DNA of 61,928 bases from Candidatus Desulfosporosinus nitrosoreducens (GCF_030954495.1 NZ_JAVHUW010000037.1:1-61928), one strand, 5' to 3'. Shown: positions 27,244 to 35,763, counted from the stretch's first letter. Notes: generated by a model not told the origin, from the letters alone. Translations and numbers: made by a program.

Positions 27244-27299
27244 TTGCGATATTGCTAAGTTTTTGGCGATCTTGCAAAAATTATTGGCAATATCGCCAA
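27244..27299. promoter_or_regulatory. Three candidate activator sites (UAS)
   Basis: TTGCGATATTGC (27244-27255), TTGGCGATCTTGCAA (27263-27277) and the near-palindrome TTGGCAATATCGCCAA (27284-27299) are versions of one motif, TTGGCGATATTGCCAA. They lie 130-185 bp upstream of the -24 box at 27114 and just ahead of the activator gene. The same motif recurs at 32658-32711. Confidence 0.7.
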
Positions 27300-27398
27300 G
27301 TGCTTTTGCCGTAAATGCTCCCCTTGCCTGGAAATTTTAAGCGGCAGCAGAGAATCTTTATTTATTAACTGAATATTTTCTATATTAAAAAACTTTGC

Positions 27399-27404
27399 TA
27401 TACT
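27399..27404 (+). promoter_or_regulatory. Candidate -10 box of the PAS-type activator gene
   Basis: TATACT lies 40 nt before the ATG; a TTTCTA at 16 bp upstream is a poor -35. The promoter sits 100 bp from the UAS array. Confidence 0.35.
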
Positions 27405-27443
27405 AAAATTGCTCCATACCCTTGATAGAGGAGGTCATATTGC

Positions 27444-28859
27444 ATGGAATACGAGCGCTCATTTTACGCTGAAATTTTAGACAACATCAATATTGGTATC
27501 TTTGTCCTTGACGCGGAAGGCAACTATCTCTATTTCAATGACGCTTATTGCAAGATGAATTATAGACCGCCGTCATTTTACCAAAACATTTCGGTCCCCC
27601 AGATGAAAGAGCTTGGGATCATTTCAAACGGCGCCTGGGAAAAAGTCATGCAGGAAAAGCGTCAGGCTACGGTACAGCTCACCGTTACCGATGCTGATAA
27701 TGACAATGCCTATCAACTGTTTGTCTCAGGGACCCCCTCTTTCACCAGCGACGGCAGAATAAATCATGTTATTTGTCTGGCAGAATCCGTAGAAAAGCTA
27801 AACATTCGCATCCAGACCGGCATCCTGAACAAGTGCTTCAGCACGAATTCCACTCTGCCCAAACTTCAAAAAAGCATCGACATCATTGCGGAAAGCCCCA
27901 GCATGAAGCTGATCCTGAGCCAGCTTTCCATCGTGGCCAAAACAGAGGCCTCGGTCCTCATCACCGGTCCGACCGGTTCCGGCAAGGAGGTATTAGCTGA
28001 GTACATCCATCGGATGAGTGCCCGCAGCAACGGCCCGTTTATCGTGGTAAACTGCGCCGCCATACCGGAAAATCTGTTGGAATCAGAACTCTTCGGCTAT
28101 GAGAAGGGCTCTTTCACCGGTGCATCCGCACTCGGCAAAAAAGGTCTGATCGAGATGGCTGACGGCGGCACGCTCTTTCTGGATGAAATCAACTCCATAC
28201 CTCTCAGCCTTCAGGCAAAGCTGCTGCGCGTGCTGGAAACCCGGCGGCTTAAACGGGTCGGCTCCCTGACATCCAAGACGATTGATTTCCGTCTTTTAAG
28301 TGTGTCCAACGAGGAACTGGCAACGCTTATCAAGGAGAACCGTTTCCGTTCAGACCTGTTTTATCGCCTTAGCGTCGTACCGGTCCGCATCCTGCCCCTG
28401 CGAGAACGTAAGGAGGACATCATCCCGCTGGCCCTATACTTTCTCCAGCATTTCTGTCAAAAATATTCTTGTATGAAAGTACTCTCGGAACAGGTCATGA
28501 ACTTCATGCTTTCTTATGATTGGCCCGGCAATGTCCGCGAACTGCGGAACTTCATAGAACGTCTCATCGCCACCTCACCGGAAACAGATTTGCTGGTTGA
28601 AGGCATTCCCGCCGGACTTCTGCAACTATCCGCCCAGGCGGAGCAACATCCGGTCCTTCCCTTGCCGCCCCCCGCCGGTGAACCTAAATCCCCAATCCCT
28701 TACGAGAATCAATTTTCCTATCAGGCTTACATGAACCAGTGCGAGGAACAATTGCTGCGCGATACGTTTGCGCAATTCAAAACCCCCGCCAAAGTGGCGG
28801 AGATTTTAAAACTGGACCTGTCCAATGTCTACCGGAAAAAGAAAAAGTATAATATTTAA
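27444..28859 (+). CDS. Sigma-54-dependent activator with N-terminal PAS domain
   Basis: 471 residues. PAS sensor at about 8-115 ([21 protein letters not shown]), AAA+ domain about 145-375 with Walker A GPTGSGKE near 174, a GSFTGA variant of the sigma-54 contact loop near 222, Walker [11 protein letters not shown]-finger region [12 protein letters not shown], and a short Fis-type HTH at the C-terminus ([19 protein letters not shown]). ATG 27444 follows GAGGAGG. It is divergent from the amidohydrolase/Liv operon and directly upstream of the CoA-transferase genes. Shared upstream motifs suggest it also acts on the BKACE operon. The PAS ligand is probably the pathway substrate or its CoA ester. 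Confidence 0.93.
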   Translation: MEYERSFYAEILDNINIGIFVLDAEGNYLYFNDAYCKMNYRPPSFYQNISVPQMKELGIISNGAWEKVMQEKRQATVQLTVTDADNDNAYQLFVSGTPSFTSDGRINHVICLAESVEKLNIRIQTGILNKCFSTNSTLPKLQKSIDIIAESPSMKLILSQLSIVAKTEASVLITGPTGSGKEVLAEYIHRMSARSNGPFIVVNCAAIPENLLESELFGYEKGSFTGASALGKKGLIEMADGGTLFLDEINSIPLSLQAKLLRVLETRRLKRVGSLTSKTIDFRLLSVSNEELATLIKENRFRSDLFYRLSVVPVRILPLRERKEDIIPLALYFLQHFCQKYSCMKVLSEQVMNFMLSYDWPGNVRELRNFIERLIATSPETDLLVEGIPAGLLQLSAQAEQHPVLPLPPPAGEPKSPIPYENQFSYQAYMNQCEEQLLRDTFAQFKTPAKVAEILKLDLSNVYRKKKKYNI

Positions 28860-28906
28860 GGCTGGCTTACGGTTTTGACCGCCGGCTGATTTTGTCTCTT
28901 GTTAAT

Positions 28907-28922
28907 TGGCATAGTTATTGCA
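28907..28922 (+). promoter_or_regulatory. Sigma-54 promoter of the CoA-transferase operon
   Basis: TGGCATAGTTATTGCA, exact -24/-12 spacing, 120 nt ahead of the GTG start of subunit A. The leader contains AGCCCCG (28952-28958) pairing with CGGGGCT (28999-29005), a possible hairpin. Confidence 0.87.
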
Positions 28923-29041
28923 TCAACCTTTGGTGTCTAAGGCTGAAGAAAAGCCCCGGCTTATATCCGGCAAAGGGAGATTACTGCACTGACCAGCGCG
29001 GGGCTTCAGATTAAGACTTCTATATTTTGAGGAAAGGTTGA

Positions 29042-29722
29042 GTGGCAATGGCTCAGATAGTGACACTGAAAGAAGCAATCCACAAGATTCAGAATGGAAT
29101 GACCATCATGGTCGGAGGATTTCTCGGGTGCGGAGTTCCGGAACAACTTCTGGAAGCTGTTTGTCATAAGGAAGCCAGGGACTTGACCATCATAGCCAAT
29201 GATTCGGGTATTCTCGGGGACGCCTTGTCTCACCTCATCGTCAAACGCTGCGCAAGGAAACTTATCGCCAGCCATATCGGAACCAACAAAGAAACCGGCA
29301 GGCAAATGACCGCCGGCGAACTTGATGTCAGACTCGTTCCCCAGGGAACGTTAATCGAACAGATCCGGGCGGCGGGATCAGGTTTAGGAGGAATTCTGAC
29401 CCCGACGGGCATCGGAACAATTATTGAAGAAGGCAAGCAAAAATTGGTCGTCAACAGCACCGAATATCTGCTTGAACTCCCCCTCCGTGCCGATATAGCC
29501 TTAGTAAATGCCTATAAGGCGGATAAGTCCGGAAATCTCGTCTATCGCCGTTCGGCCCGCAACTTCAACCCAATAATTGCTATGGCGGCAGATATTGTTA
29601 TCGCCCAGGTAAACCATATCCTTGACGATGGAGAAATCGATCCTGATGAAGTTATGACTCCCGGTATCTTTGTCGATTATTTGGTTCAGAAGCAAGCGCG
29701 GGAGGTGCCTAACGTTGGATAA
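29042..29722 (+). CDS. 3-oxoacid CoA-transferase subunit A
   Basis: 226 residues, class I CoA-transferase alpha subunit (AtoD/ScoA-like). MVGGFLGCGVPEQLLEAV and GSGLGGILTPTGIGT are the glycine-rich CoA-binding motifs, and ALVNAYKADKSGNLVYRRSARNFNP fits the conserved KAD-xxGNL signature. GTG 29042 behind GAGGAAAGG. It overlaps the start of subunit B by 8 nt, so the two are co-translated. Together they would move CoA onto acetoacetate or a related keto acid, which matches the expected product of the neighbouring BKACE enzyme. Confidence 0.92.
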   Translation: MAMAQIVTLKEAIHKIQNGMTIMVGGFLGCGVPEQLLEAVCHKEARDLTIIANDSGILGDALSHLIVKRCARKLIASHIGTNKETGRQMTAGELDVRLVPQGTLIEQIRAAGSGLGGILTPTGIGTIIEEGKQKLVVNSTEYLLELPLRADIALVNAYKADKSGNLVYRRSARNFNPIIAMAADIVIAQVNHILDDGEIDPDEVMTPGIFVDYLVQKQAREVPNVG

Positions 29723-30353
29723 GGAAGCAAGAATGGACTGGCTGATTCGACGGGTGGCCCAGGAATTCAAAACGGGAGATGTCGTCAATTTAGGAATTGG
29801 CATCCCAACAAAGGTTGCCGGAGCATTGCCGGAAAGGATAAAGATAATCCTTCAATCGGAAAACGGTTATCTGGGGGGCGGCCCGGCGCCGGAAAAGGGA
29901 AAAGAAGATCCCGATACGGTAAATGCCGGAGGACACTATGCGACTATTTTACCCGGCGGCTGCAGCTTTGACAGCGCCACCTCCTTCGCCATCATCCGCG
30001 GAGGGCATATCGATGTCACGGTACTGGGAGCCCTGCAAGTGGATGAAGAAGGAAATTTAGCCAATTGGATGATACCGGGCAAAATCGTTCCGGGAATGGG
30101 CGGGGCAATGGACTTAGTGGTGGGAGCACGGCGGGTTATCGTTGCCATGGAGCACAGCGCCAAAAACGGCAGCTTCAAAATCCTCAAGAAGTGCACCCTG
30201 CCTCTGACAGCGGCAAGACAAGTCAATTTGATCGTCACCGACATGGGAGTTATGGAAGTCACTCCCGTGGGTTTGCTTCTTAAAGAACTCGCCCCCGGTT
30301 TAACCTTCGAGGAAGTTCAAACCTGTACCGAGGCCTCTCTGATCACCCGGTAA
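29715..30353 (+). CDS. 3-oxoacid CoA-transferase subunit B
   Basis: 212 residues, class I beta subunit (AtoA/ScoB-like). The active-site glutamate is in QSENGYLGGG at about residue 47; GNLANWMIPGKIVPGMGGAMDLV is the conserved mid-block. TTG 29715 is selected because GGAGGTG at 29701-29707 is 7 nt upstream; an ATG 15 codons earlier lies inside subunit A and lacks a site. Co-translated with subunit A and followed by a strong terminator, so the operon has two genes. Confidence 0.92.
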   Translation: MDKEARMDWLIRRVAQEFKTGDVVNLGIGIPTKVAGALPERIKIILQSENGYLGGGPAPEKGKEDPDTVNAGGHYATILPGGCSFDSATSFAIIRGGHIDVTVLGALQVDEEGNLANWMIPGKIVPGMGGAMDLVVGARRVIVAMEHSAKNGSFKILKKCTLPLTAARQVNLIVTDMGVMEVTPVGLLLKELAPGLTFEEVQTCTEASLITR

Positions 30354-30398
30354 TTAATGAAGATCAACCACCCGCCTTTATAAACATCGCCATCCAGG

Positions 30399-30426
30399 AA
30401 AACCGGCCAATAAGGCCGGTTTTTTG
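30399..30426 (+). terminator. Rho-independent terminator of the CoA-transferase operon
   Basis: AACCGGCC-AATAA-GGCCGGTT followed by TTTTGG, 45 nt past the subunit B stop. Confidence 0.9.
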
Positions 30427-30473
30427 GGGGCTAAGGAGAACTTTCCCAATTAATTATGTACTGCCAAAATACC

Positions 30474-31511
30474 TCAGTGGCCACCCTTCCCGAAGCCGGA
30501 CTCAGGAAAATATTTCAGATTATCTCTGCTGAAAGCCATCTCCCCTGCCTCAATCCACCTTACGATGTTTACAACCGTCTTGTTGAAAGGGGTAGGAATA
30601 CCTGCTTTCCTGCCCTCATCACAAATATAGCCATTGATCATACCTACTTCTGTTAATTTGCCTTTTTCCAGGTCTTGCAGCATGCTGGCCTTTGCCGGGC
30701 GCAAATCTTTGAGGATGTTATAGAAGATCTGCTGCGAAGTCTTGAATTCTTCCTCGCTGCCAATCCTCCCCAGAAGGGTCATGTCGATTCCCAGCAAGTC
30801 AGGCATTTTATACCCCAAAGCCTGGCAGACCGCAACGGCCTCATTGGCAATATAGCTCATACAGGCGCTTGCAGCGGGATTATCGATAATCTCTCCGAAG
30901 GTGCAGCCAAGAGCGGCTGACATACCGCTCCAGCAGCTGTTAAACATAACTTTCAGCCACCGTGCGCCCATTAGATTGTCTGTAATTCTAACCGGTCCCA
31001 TGGCTTCCAGCGCCCCGGCCACTCTCTGAATACGCTCCCCAACTACACCATCAATCTCACCAATCTCAAACAAGCAGTCTGATTGGCTGATATCCTGGGT
31101 TAATTCGGAAACACCGGGCTCCACAAAGGTTGCGCCCCATAAAACAGTGCCTCCAACGGTTCTTTCCTTGCCAATAATACCAGCGACGCCCGGTTCGGGC
31201 ACTCCGTTCTGCAGTGTGCAGACAATACTATCCGCATTTAGAAAAGGCAGAAGCTGATTTAAAACCTCTTTGTTAACCGTCTGCTTCGTAAGCAGAAATA
31301 CCAGCTCATATTTGCCTTCCATCCGGTCGGGTGTAATAGCCTTGACCGGGACTGTGAAATCCGCACAATGGATGACACGTGCCCCTTTTTCATTCATGGC
31401 CCTGACATGCTCGGCATAGCTATCGATTAAAATCGTTTCCTGCCCGTTTTTGTTCAAATAGGCACCTAAAACCGTGCCCATTGAACCACAGCCATATATT
31501 GCAGTTCTCAT
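30474..31511 (-). CDS. Ketopantoate reductase-family (ApbA/PanE) dehydrogenase
   Basis: 345 residues, NAD(P)-dependent. The Rossmann loop GCGSMGTVLGA is at residues 7-17, TKQTVNKEVL follows strand 4, and RWLKVMFNSCWSGMSAALG contains the Lys of the family's K-x3-N motif; the C-terminal helical domain ends near residue 340. ATG behind AGGAGGAAG. It is 16 nt downstream of the BKACE gene, and pantothenate genes are absent, so a catabolic role is likelier: oxidising a hydroxy acid to the beta-keto acid that BKACE cleaves. That is inference by analogy with carnitine dehydrogenase-BKACE pairs. Confidence 0.88.
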   Translation of the reverse strand: MRTAIYGCGSMGTVLGAYLNKNGQETILIDSYAEHVRAMNEKGARVIHCADFTVPVKAITPDRMEGKYELVFLLTKQTVNKEVLNQLLPFLNADSIVCTLQNGVPEPGVAGIIGKERTVGGTVLWGATFVEPGVSELTQDISQSDCLFEIGEIDGVVGERIQRVAGALEAMGPVRITDNLMGARWLKVMFNSCWSGMSAALGCTFGEIIDNPAASACMSYIANEAVAVCQALGYKMPDLLGIDMTLLGRIGSEEEFKTSQQIFYNILKDLRPAKASMLQDLEKGKLTEVGMINGYICDEGRKAGIPTPFNKTVVNIVRWIEAGEMAFSRDNLKYFPESGFGKGGH

Positions 31512-31527
31512 TCTCTCTTCCTCCTTA

Positions 31528-32373
31528 TTAGCGGATCAGCTGCTTGATGCCTAAAATCCCGCGGGCCTCGGCAGGGGTGGCGATCTCCTTGCCAAACTCT
31601 TTGACAACCCGGACAGCCCGTTCCACCAACATGACGTTGGTTGCCTTGACGCCCCTGGCGTACATCACATTATCCTCCAGTCCAACTCTGATCCCATCCG
31701 CACCCAAGGCTAGAGCGGCGTACATGATAGGCAAGTGGTCTTTGCCGATGCCAAAGGCAGACCATTTGGCGCCCTCCGGCATGTGCCTCACCAAATACTG
31801 AAGGTTATCCACCGTAGCCTCCATGCCGCCTAAAACGCCCAGAACAAACTGGCAGTAAATTGGGGGGTGCAAAACACCGGTTTTCAAATAATACTTGGTA
31901 TTTCCCAACATACCCATGTCAAAAATCTCTATCTCAGGCTTCACATCGTAATCCTGATAGCACTTGGCCAAATCCCTGAGAAACTGGGGAGTATTGTCAA
32001 ATACCACATCACAGCCCCAGTTGAAAGTGCCCGCATCATAAGAACCCATTTCAATTTCCGGAATAGTCTTGAAGTGGGCCATCCTCTCCTCCGAACTTCC
32101 GGTAGGGTAAGCCCCGGATGATGTGCAGCAAAGCACCACATCACAGTCTTTATTGGCACGCAGAAGTTCAATAGTTCTCCGGAAAAGATCAAGATTCATG
32201 GAGCCCTTTCCTTCCCCGTCTCTCATGTGCAGGTGCACAACCGACGCGCCGGCCTTCCAGCACTTGTAGGCATCCTGAGCTATTTCCTCAGGCGTAAGAG
32301 GGATATGCTCGTTAATATCCTTGGGAGTAACAGCACCGGTCAAGGCGGCGGTAATTATAACTTTATCCGACAT
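31528..32373 (-). CDS. BKACE-family beta-keto acid cleavage enzyme (DUF849)
   Basis: 281 residues, the usual size. The family condenses a beta-keto acid with acetyl-CoA and splits it into acetoacetate and a new acyl-CoA. VHLHMRDG gives the two metal-binding His (47, 49), and IRVGLEDN carries the Arg-x3-Glu-Asp set (229, 233, 234) that corresponds to the catalytic Arg, metal Glu and Asp of the characterised lysine-fermentation enzyme Kce. ATG behind AAAGGACGGA. It is the first gene after a sigma-54 promoter and is co-transcribed with a PanE-like dehydrogenase. The keto acid side chain is unknown. Confidence 0.92.
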   Translation of the reverse strand: MSDKVIITAALTGAVTPKDINEHIPLTPEEIAQDAYKCWKAGASVVHLHMRDGEGKGSMNLDLFRRTIELLRANKDCDVVLCCTSSGAYPTGSSEERMAHFKTIPEIEMGSYDAGTFNWGCDVVFDNTPQFLRDLAKCYQDYDVKPEIEIFDMGMLGNTKYYLKTGVLHPPIYCQFVLGVLGGMEATVDNLQYLVRHMPEGAKWSAFGIGKDHLPIMYAALALGADGIRVGLEDNVMYARGVKATNVMLVERAVRVVKEFGKEIATPAEARGILGIKQLIR

Positions 32374-32500
32374 AAAGATCCGTCCTTTCCATGTTTCAAT
32401 TGAATCCGGCTCTTCGCGTTCCGGTAAGATCTGCTGCCGGTAAGATCGCTTTCCGTCCTTTGCAGATTCCGGTATTCCTGTAACGCACTACCTCAAAATA

Positions 32501-32516
32501 AGCAATAGTTATGCCA
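32501..32516 (-). promoter_or_regulatory. Sigma-54 promoter of the BKACE operon
   Basis: TGGCATAACTATTGCT on the minus strand, exact spacing; 14 of 16 bases match the CoA-transferase promoter at 28907. It is about 130 nt ahead of the BKACE start. Confidence 0.87.
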
Positions 32517-32657
32517 AATTCCGAAGAAGGTAATAGTTTTAGCTGCTTTTATGAAAGCGGTTTGCTGTTTACCGGAGTTATAAGGCAATGAATCTATTGA
32601 ATGTGGTTTTATCCTCACTATCCTCACCTTAATGGCTGAGATAGGACTTAAATTTTA

Positions 32658-32711
32658 TTGGCGCTATTACCAAAAAAGGCAACATCGCAAATGAAATTGC
32701 GATGTTGCCAA
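32658..32711. promoter_or_regulatory. Three candidate activator sites (UAS) for the BKACE operon
   Basis: TTGGCGCTATTACCAA (32658-32673, 14/16 to TTGGCGATATTGCCAA), GGCAACATCGCAA (32678-32690) and TTGCGATGTTGCCAA (32697-32711). The last two also form a perfect 13-bp inverted repeat. They lie 142-195 bp upstream of the -24 box at 32516, the same distance as the array at 27244-27299 from its promoter. Confidence 0.7.
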
Positions 32712-32744
32712 AATATTCTGTTTTTAATTCCGATTTACCAATGT

Positions 32745-32935
32745 TTTGCTTCGGGAGGACTGAGCTTCAACAACAAGGGGCCCGCAGCAATAGGGGCCTT
32801 TATCCTGATCACCGGCCCGACCGGTTCAGGGAAAGAGGAGCCGGCCGTATACTCTCACTTCACACGTACACGCAGTTGGGGAACCTTGCTTAAGATTGAA
32901 GAACTATTGAGTGGGCTTTCCTTTATACATTGATT
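32745..32935 (+). pseudogene. Relic of a second sigma-54 activator
   Basis: A short open stretch encodes [19 protein letters not shown], matching the Walker A region [18 protein letters not shown] of the activator at 27444, and nearby nucleotides resemble its RSNGPFI segment out of order. There is no sensor, GAFTGA loop, Walker B or HTH. It sits divergently beside the BKACE operon exactly where a dedicated activator would be, so it is probably the remains of one. Confidence 0.7.
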
Positions 32936-34269
32936 TCCTCAAGTTCAAGCCCGGGTTTTACTTTCGGAGTGCCAAGAGCGCAGGCGCAGGCTATCCAGCT
33001 GGCAATGCCAAGCCATAAAAACGTCGCTATTTCCACGCCAAAAACGCTTACAAGTGTCTGTGAGGTTAATCCGGCTAAGAGCAACGACACCCAAACAGAA
33101 AAAGAAACGAAGGACCCGCCGGTACCCCTTGCTCTGGTGGGGTAGTTTTCCAGCACATAAGCCGCGACAACTCCCATATGTCCGACTGTAAAAAAGTAAT
33201 ATAATGCCCACCAAAGAGCCATTAAGCCCCAGGTATAGCTGCAGAAGCCAAAGAGAGCCCCGAAAACGCCCCCGATTGAGAGCCATATTATGGAGACATT
33301 GCGGCGGCCGATCTTCTCTCCGCAGAAGGCCGCAACTAAATAACCGACAGCTCCGATTCCGGTTCCCCAGGCATTGATAATCCAGGAGTCTCCCAAAGTA
33401 AAACCGTGATTCTGCGCTATCGACGGCAGGAAATAAGCCACGGAAAAAAGTCCGTAATTATAAACGAACATCCAGATCCAAAAGAGGATCGTTCTTGCGC
33501 GCAGGTCGGATTTAAACAGCTGTTTATAGGTGAATTGAAGCGCCTCGCCTTTGTTGGTCTTAAATTGGGTCTTGACCTGTGCCGCCGCGCTTTCCAGCGC
33601 TTCATGCTTTTGCCCGGCGGCCGCTCTGGACTCTTTTCTCAGCTTCGCTATGTCTTCAAAACGCGGGCTTTCTTTAACCCGGGCCCGCACCCAGAGCAGT
33701 AAAAGGATCGGGGCTAACCCTGCCCAAAAAACCCCGCGCCATCCCCAGAGAGGCACAAGACCCATTACGATCCAGGTCGTTAAGAACCAGCCAACCGGCC
33801 ACCCCACCTGGGCAAAACCCGTCCACCAGCCACGCGAGTTTTTAGGTGTCCCCTCTGTCACCATCGTTTGTCCGGCCGCCCATTCGGAGGTGCTGCCGGC
33901 CATACAGACACACCTGGCAAACAACAGAGAGGCAAAACCCATTGACAGGGCACTGAGAGCGCTCCCAATGGCAGTGAATAAGATTGTCCACTGGAATATC
34001 CTCTTTCGCCCCAGATAGTCCATCAACGGTCCCACAATCAGAGTAGCGAGCATGGCGGAAAGCGCCATCGAGGAAATGATGATCCCAATCGCCGAATCAG
34101 GCAAGTGTAGGTCCTTCTGAATCAAGGGGTACACAAAGCTGAAAAATGAACCGTCGATATTGACCAAAGTCCACCCCAAGAAGGAGGTCATGGTAACGAT
34201 CCAACCACCCGGCCCCATACCCAAAAATGTCTTTTCAGCAGTCTTTCCTGCTCCAGATTTAGCCAGCAC
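32923..34269 (-). CDS. MFS transporter (organic-acid:proton symporter type)
   Basis: 448 residues with about 12 hydrophobic segments. GPLMDYLGRKRI is the loop 2-3 MFS motif (DxxGRK); a long central cytoplasmic loop rich in charged residues (about 215-260) separates the halves. An open frame continues 25 codons upstream, but GTG 34269 has GGAGAGGAAG directly ahead, and the longer start would leave almost no leader after the sigma-54 promoter at 34366. Import of the BKACE pathway substrate is a reasonable inference from shared sigma-54 control and adjacency. Confidence 0.88.
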   Translation of the reverse strand: MLAKSGAGKTAEKTFLGMGPGGWIVTMTSFLGWTLVNIDGSFFSFVYPLIQKDLHLPDSAIGIIISSMALSAMLATLIVGPLMDYLGRKRIFQWTILFTAIGSALSALSMGFASLLFARCVCMAGSTSEWAAGQTMVTEGTPKNSRGWWTGFAQVGWPVGWFLTTWIVMGLVPLWGWRGVFWAGLAPILLLLWVRARVKESPRFEDIAKLRKESRAAAGQKHEALESAAAQVKTQFKTNKGEALQFTYKQLFKSDLRARTILFWIWMFVYNYGLFSVAYFLPSIAQNHGFTLGDSWIINAWGTGIGAVGYLVAAFCGEKIGRRNVSIIWLSIGGVFGALFGFCSYTWGLMALWWALYYFFTVGHMGVVAAYVLENYPTRARGTGGSFVSFSVWVSLLLAGLTSQTLVSVFGVEIATFLWLGIASWIACACALGTPKVKPGLELEEINV

Positions 34270-34365
34270 AGACTTCCTCTCCTTTCCTTTGCCCTTAAGT
34301 GTCCCGGCCTCTTGCGCATTCCCCAGTTTCCGGCAGACACTCATCAGGAATATCTCCTAAGCTGT

Positions 34366-34381
34366 TGCAAAATTTATGCCA
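34366..34381 (-). promoter_or_regulatory. Sigma-54 promoter of the MFS gene
   Basis: TGGCATAAATTTTGCA on the minus strand, exact -24/-12 spacing; predicted start near 34355, leaving a leader of about 85 nt to the GTG start. No copy of the UAS motif was found upstream. Confidence 0.83.
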
Positions 34382-34431
34382 TGACGACAACTATTCTAAA
34401 GGGCTTATTAATCCGATTTATCAGGCCCTGG

Positions 34432-34531
34432 CCTATGGGAGCCGGTTGTATTTACAATCTATGGACATAACAAAGGGCTGACGTGTCGCAAACACGCCAG
34501 CCCGGCAGGTTGTAGCTTTATTTAACTTTCA
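34432..34531. repeat. Decayed duplicate of a terminator and gene 3' end
   Basis: It matches 35726-35908 apart from a 73-nt internal gap: GGGAGCCGGTTGTATTTACAA, the hairpin CTGACGTGT/ACACGCCAG, and TTATTTAACTTTCAGCGTCC, which in the other copy is the last codons of the DNA-alkylation gene. The rest of the gap 34,541-34,842 shows no gene. Confidence 0.75.
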
Positions 34532-34842
34532 GCGTCCGCAGGCATCATTCTCCGATAGTCATGCCATTTTGAACTCGTTTTCTTATTTGATGCTCCCAAA
34601 GCTATAGATTTTCAGCTGTGGATCTCACTTTAACCCCTGCTGATCCTTACTATTAATGTATCAGAAGGGAGGTTGAGTCACGACGGTATTTGTTCCAGCC
34701 TTTACAGTTCCTTAGCCAATGAACAGTTTCACACAAATGATTATCCATCTCTTCTTTAATGGTAAGTTTAAGCATTTACACAAAACTCTTTACATCCTCC
34801 AAGTTCTTTAATAAACTCATCTTTCAGGATTGTAAATTCAGA

Positions 34843-35391
34843 CTAATCCACCTTACACGGATCAATTGCCATTAATTCATCAATACGCTTATTCCATTCT
34901 TCATATGTTCCTTTACCTTCGTTAAAATCTTTTTCTACTTGATCAAGCAGAGATTTTTTATGCTCCATAATTTTATCAGACTTCATATATTTTGCTTTAA
35001 TTGCAGGATCTTCTTCATTTGCCGCAAGAGCCAAATAATTTTGGGTCTCTAAGTCATCTCGCGAATAAAAGATTCTTGTTTTAAGGCTTTCTTTGGGTTG
35101 TTCAGAAGTTGGTGTTGATAATTCCTTCATTATCTGATTAGCTTCCAGTTGCATAGGCATATTTTTGAGATTATTTTCAGCTTCCCTAATCTTCTCCCAA
35201 TCTTTCTCAGTATTTCTGGGCATAGCTACAATCTCTGCTTCAGTTTTACGTTGTTTATTTGAATATTCAGATTTAAGCTGTTGAAGTCGTTCTTTTTTGG
35301 CTTGAATATCAGATTTTGCTAAAACCGTATAAGAACCAGTACCAAACAATACTGCTGATATCATAACTATTGATAATATTTTAAACTTCAT
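34843..35391 (-). CDS. Exported protein of unknown function
   Basis: 182 residues, not recognised. Residues 1-25 form a signal peptide (KFKILSIVMISAVLFGTGSYTVLA). The mature part is highly charged (many Lys/Glu) with predicted long helices, e.g. KKERLQQLKSEYSNKQRK, suggesting a coiled-coil or helical-bundle secreted protein. A single Cys near the end. ATG behind GGGAGAA. No operon partner: the MFS control region lies downstream and gene debris upstream. Confidence 0.75.
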   Translation of the reverse strand: MKFKILSIVMISAVLFGTGSYTVLAKSDIQAKKERLQQLKSEYSNKQRKTEAEIVAMPRNTEKDWEKIREAENNLKNMPMQLEANQIMKELSTPTSEQPKESLKTRIFYSRDDLETQNYLALAANEEDPAIKAKYMKSDKIMEHKKSLLDQVEKDFNEGKGTYEEWNKRIDELMAIDPCKVD

Positions 35392-35479
35392 TATATAATT
35401 TCTCCCTAATTTTTAGTGCATAATAATGCAAAAACCATTTCTGCCATTATACACCATCTTCCGTTTTAAAGTAACGCTT

Positions 35480-35612
35480 CATCAGCTTTTCCATCGGATA
35501 ATTCGTGAAAATTTGGGCGGCGGTACCGTCGTCGTTCATTCCCGGGGCGTTGCCCTCCGTGCAGATGGGATTGCCGAAGATCAATTTTAACCTGGCCAAA
35601 GCTTCCAGGGTA
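35480..35612 (-). pseudogene. Chimeric relic: acyl-CoA dehydrogenase end joined to thiolase middle
   Basis: 35480-35501 matches the 3' region of the acyl-CoA dehydrogenase gene near 2,219-2,245 (CATCAGCTTTTCCA identical, then three mismatches). 35503-35612 matches the thiolase gene at about 3,808-3,920, encoding TLEALARLKLIFGNPICT and GNAPGMNDDGTAAQIFT on the minus strand with one extra codon. Homology stops abruptly at both ends. From 35,618 a plus-strand open tail ends HPMGAGCIYNL at 35,757, origin unknown. Confidence 0.75.
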
Positions 35613-35763
35613 AACTAAACGACAGCCGATTAGAATATCTTCTGGCTATCATCAAGGATTTAAAGACGACTAAAATCAGTAACCTAAAAGATGCCACCGC
35701 ATTTCTTACCTTTCTTCATACTCATCCTATGGGAGCCGGTTGTATTTACAATCTATAAACATA

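Noticed and set aside
30474..31511. True panE for pantothenate synthesis
   Set aside because: No panB/C/D neighbours, and it is co-transcribed with a BKACE gene under sigma-54, so a catabolic role is more likely.
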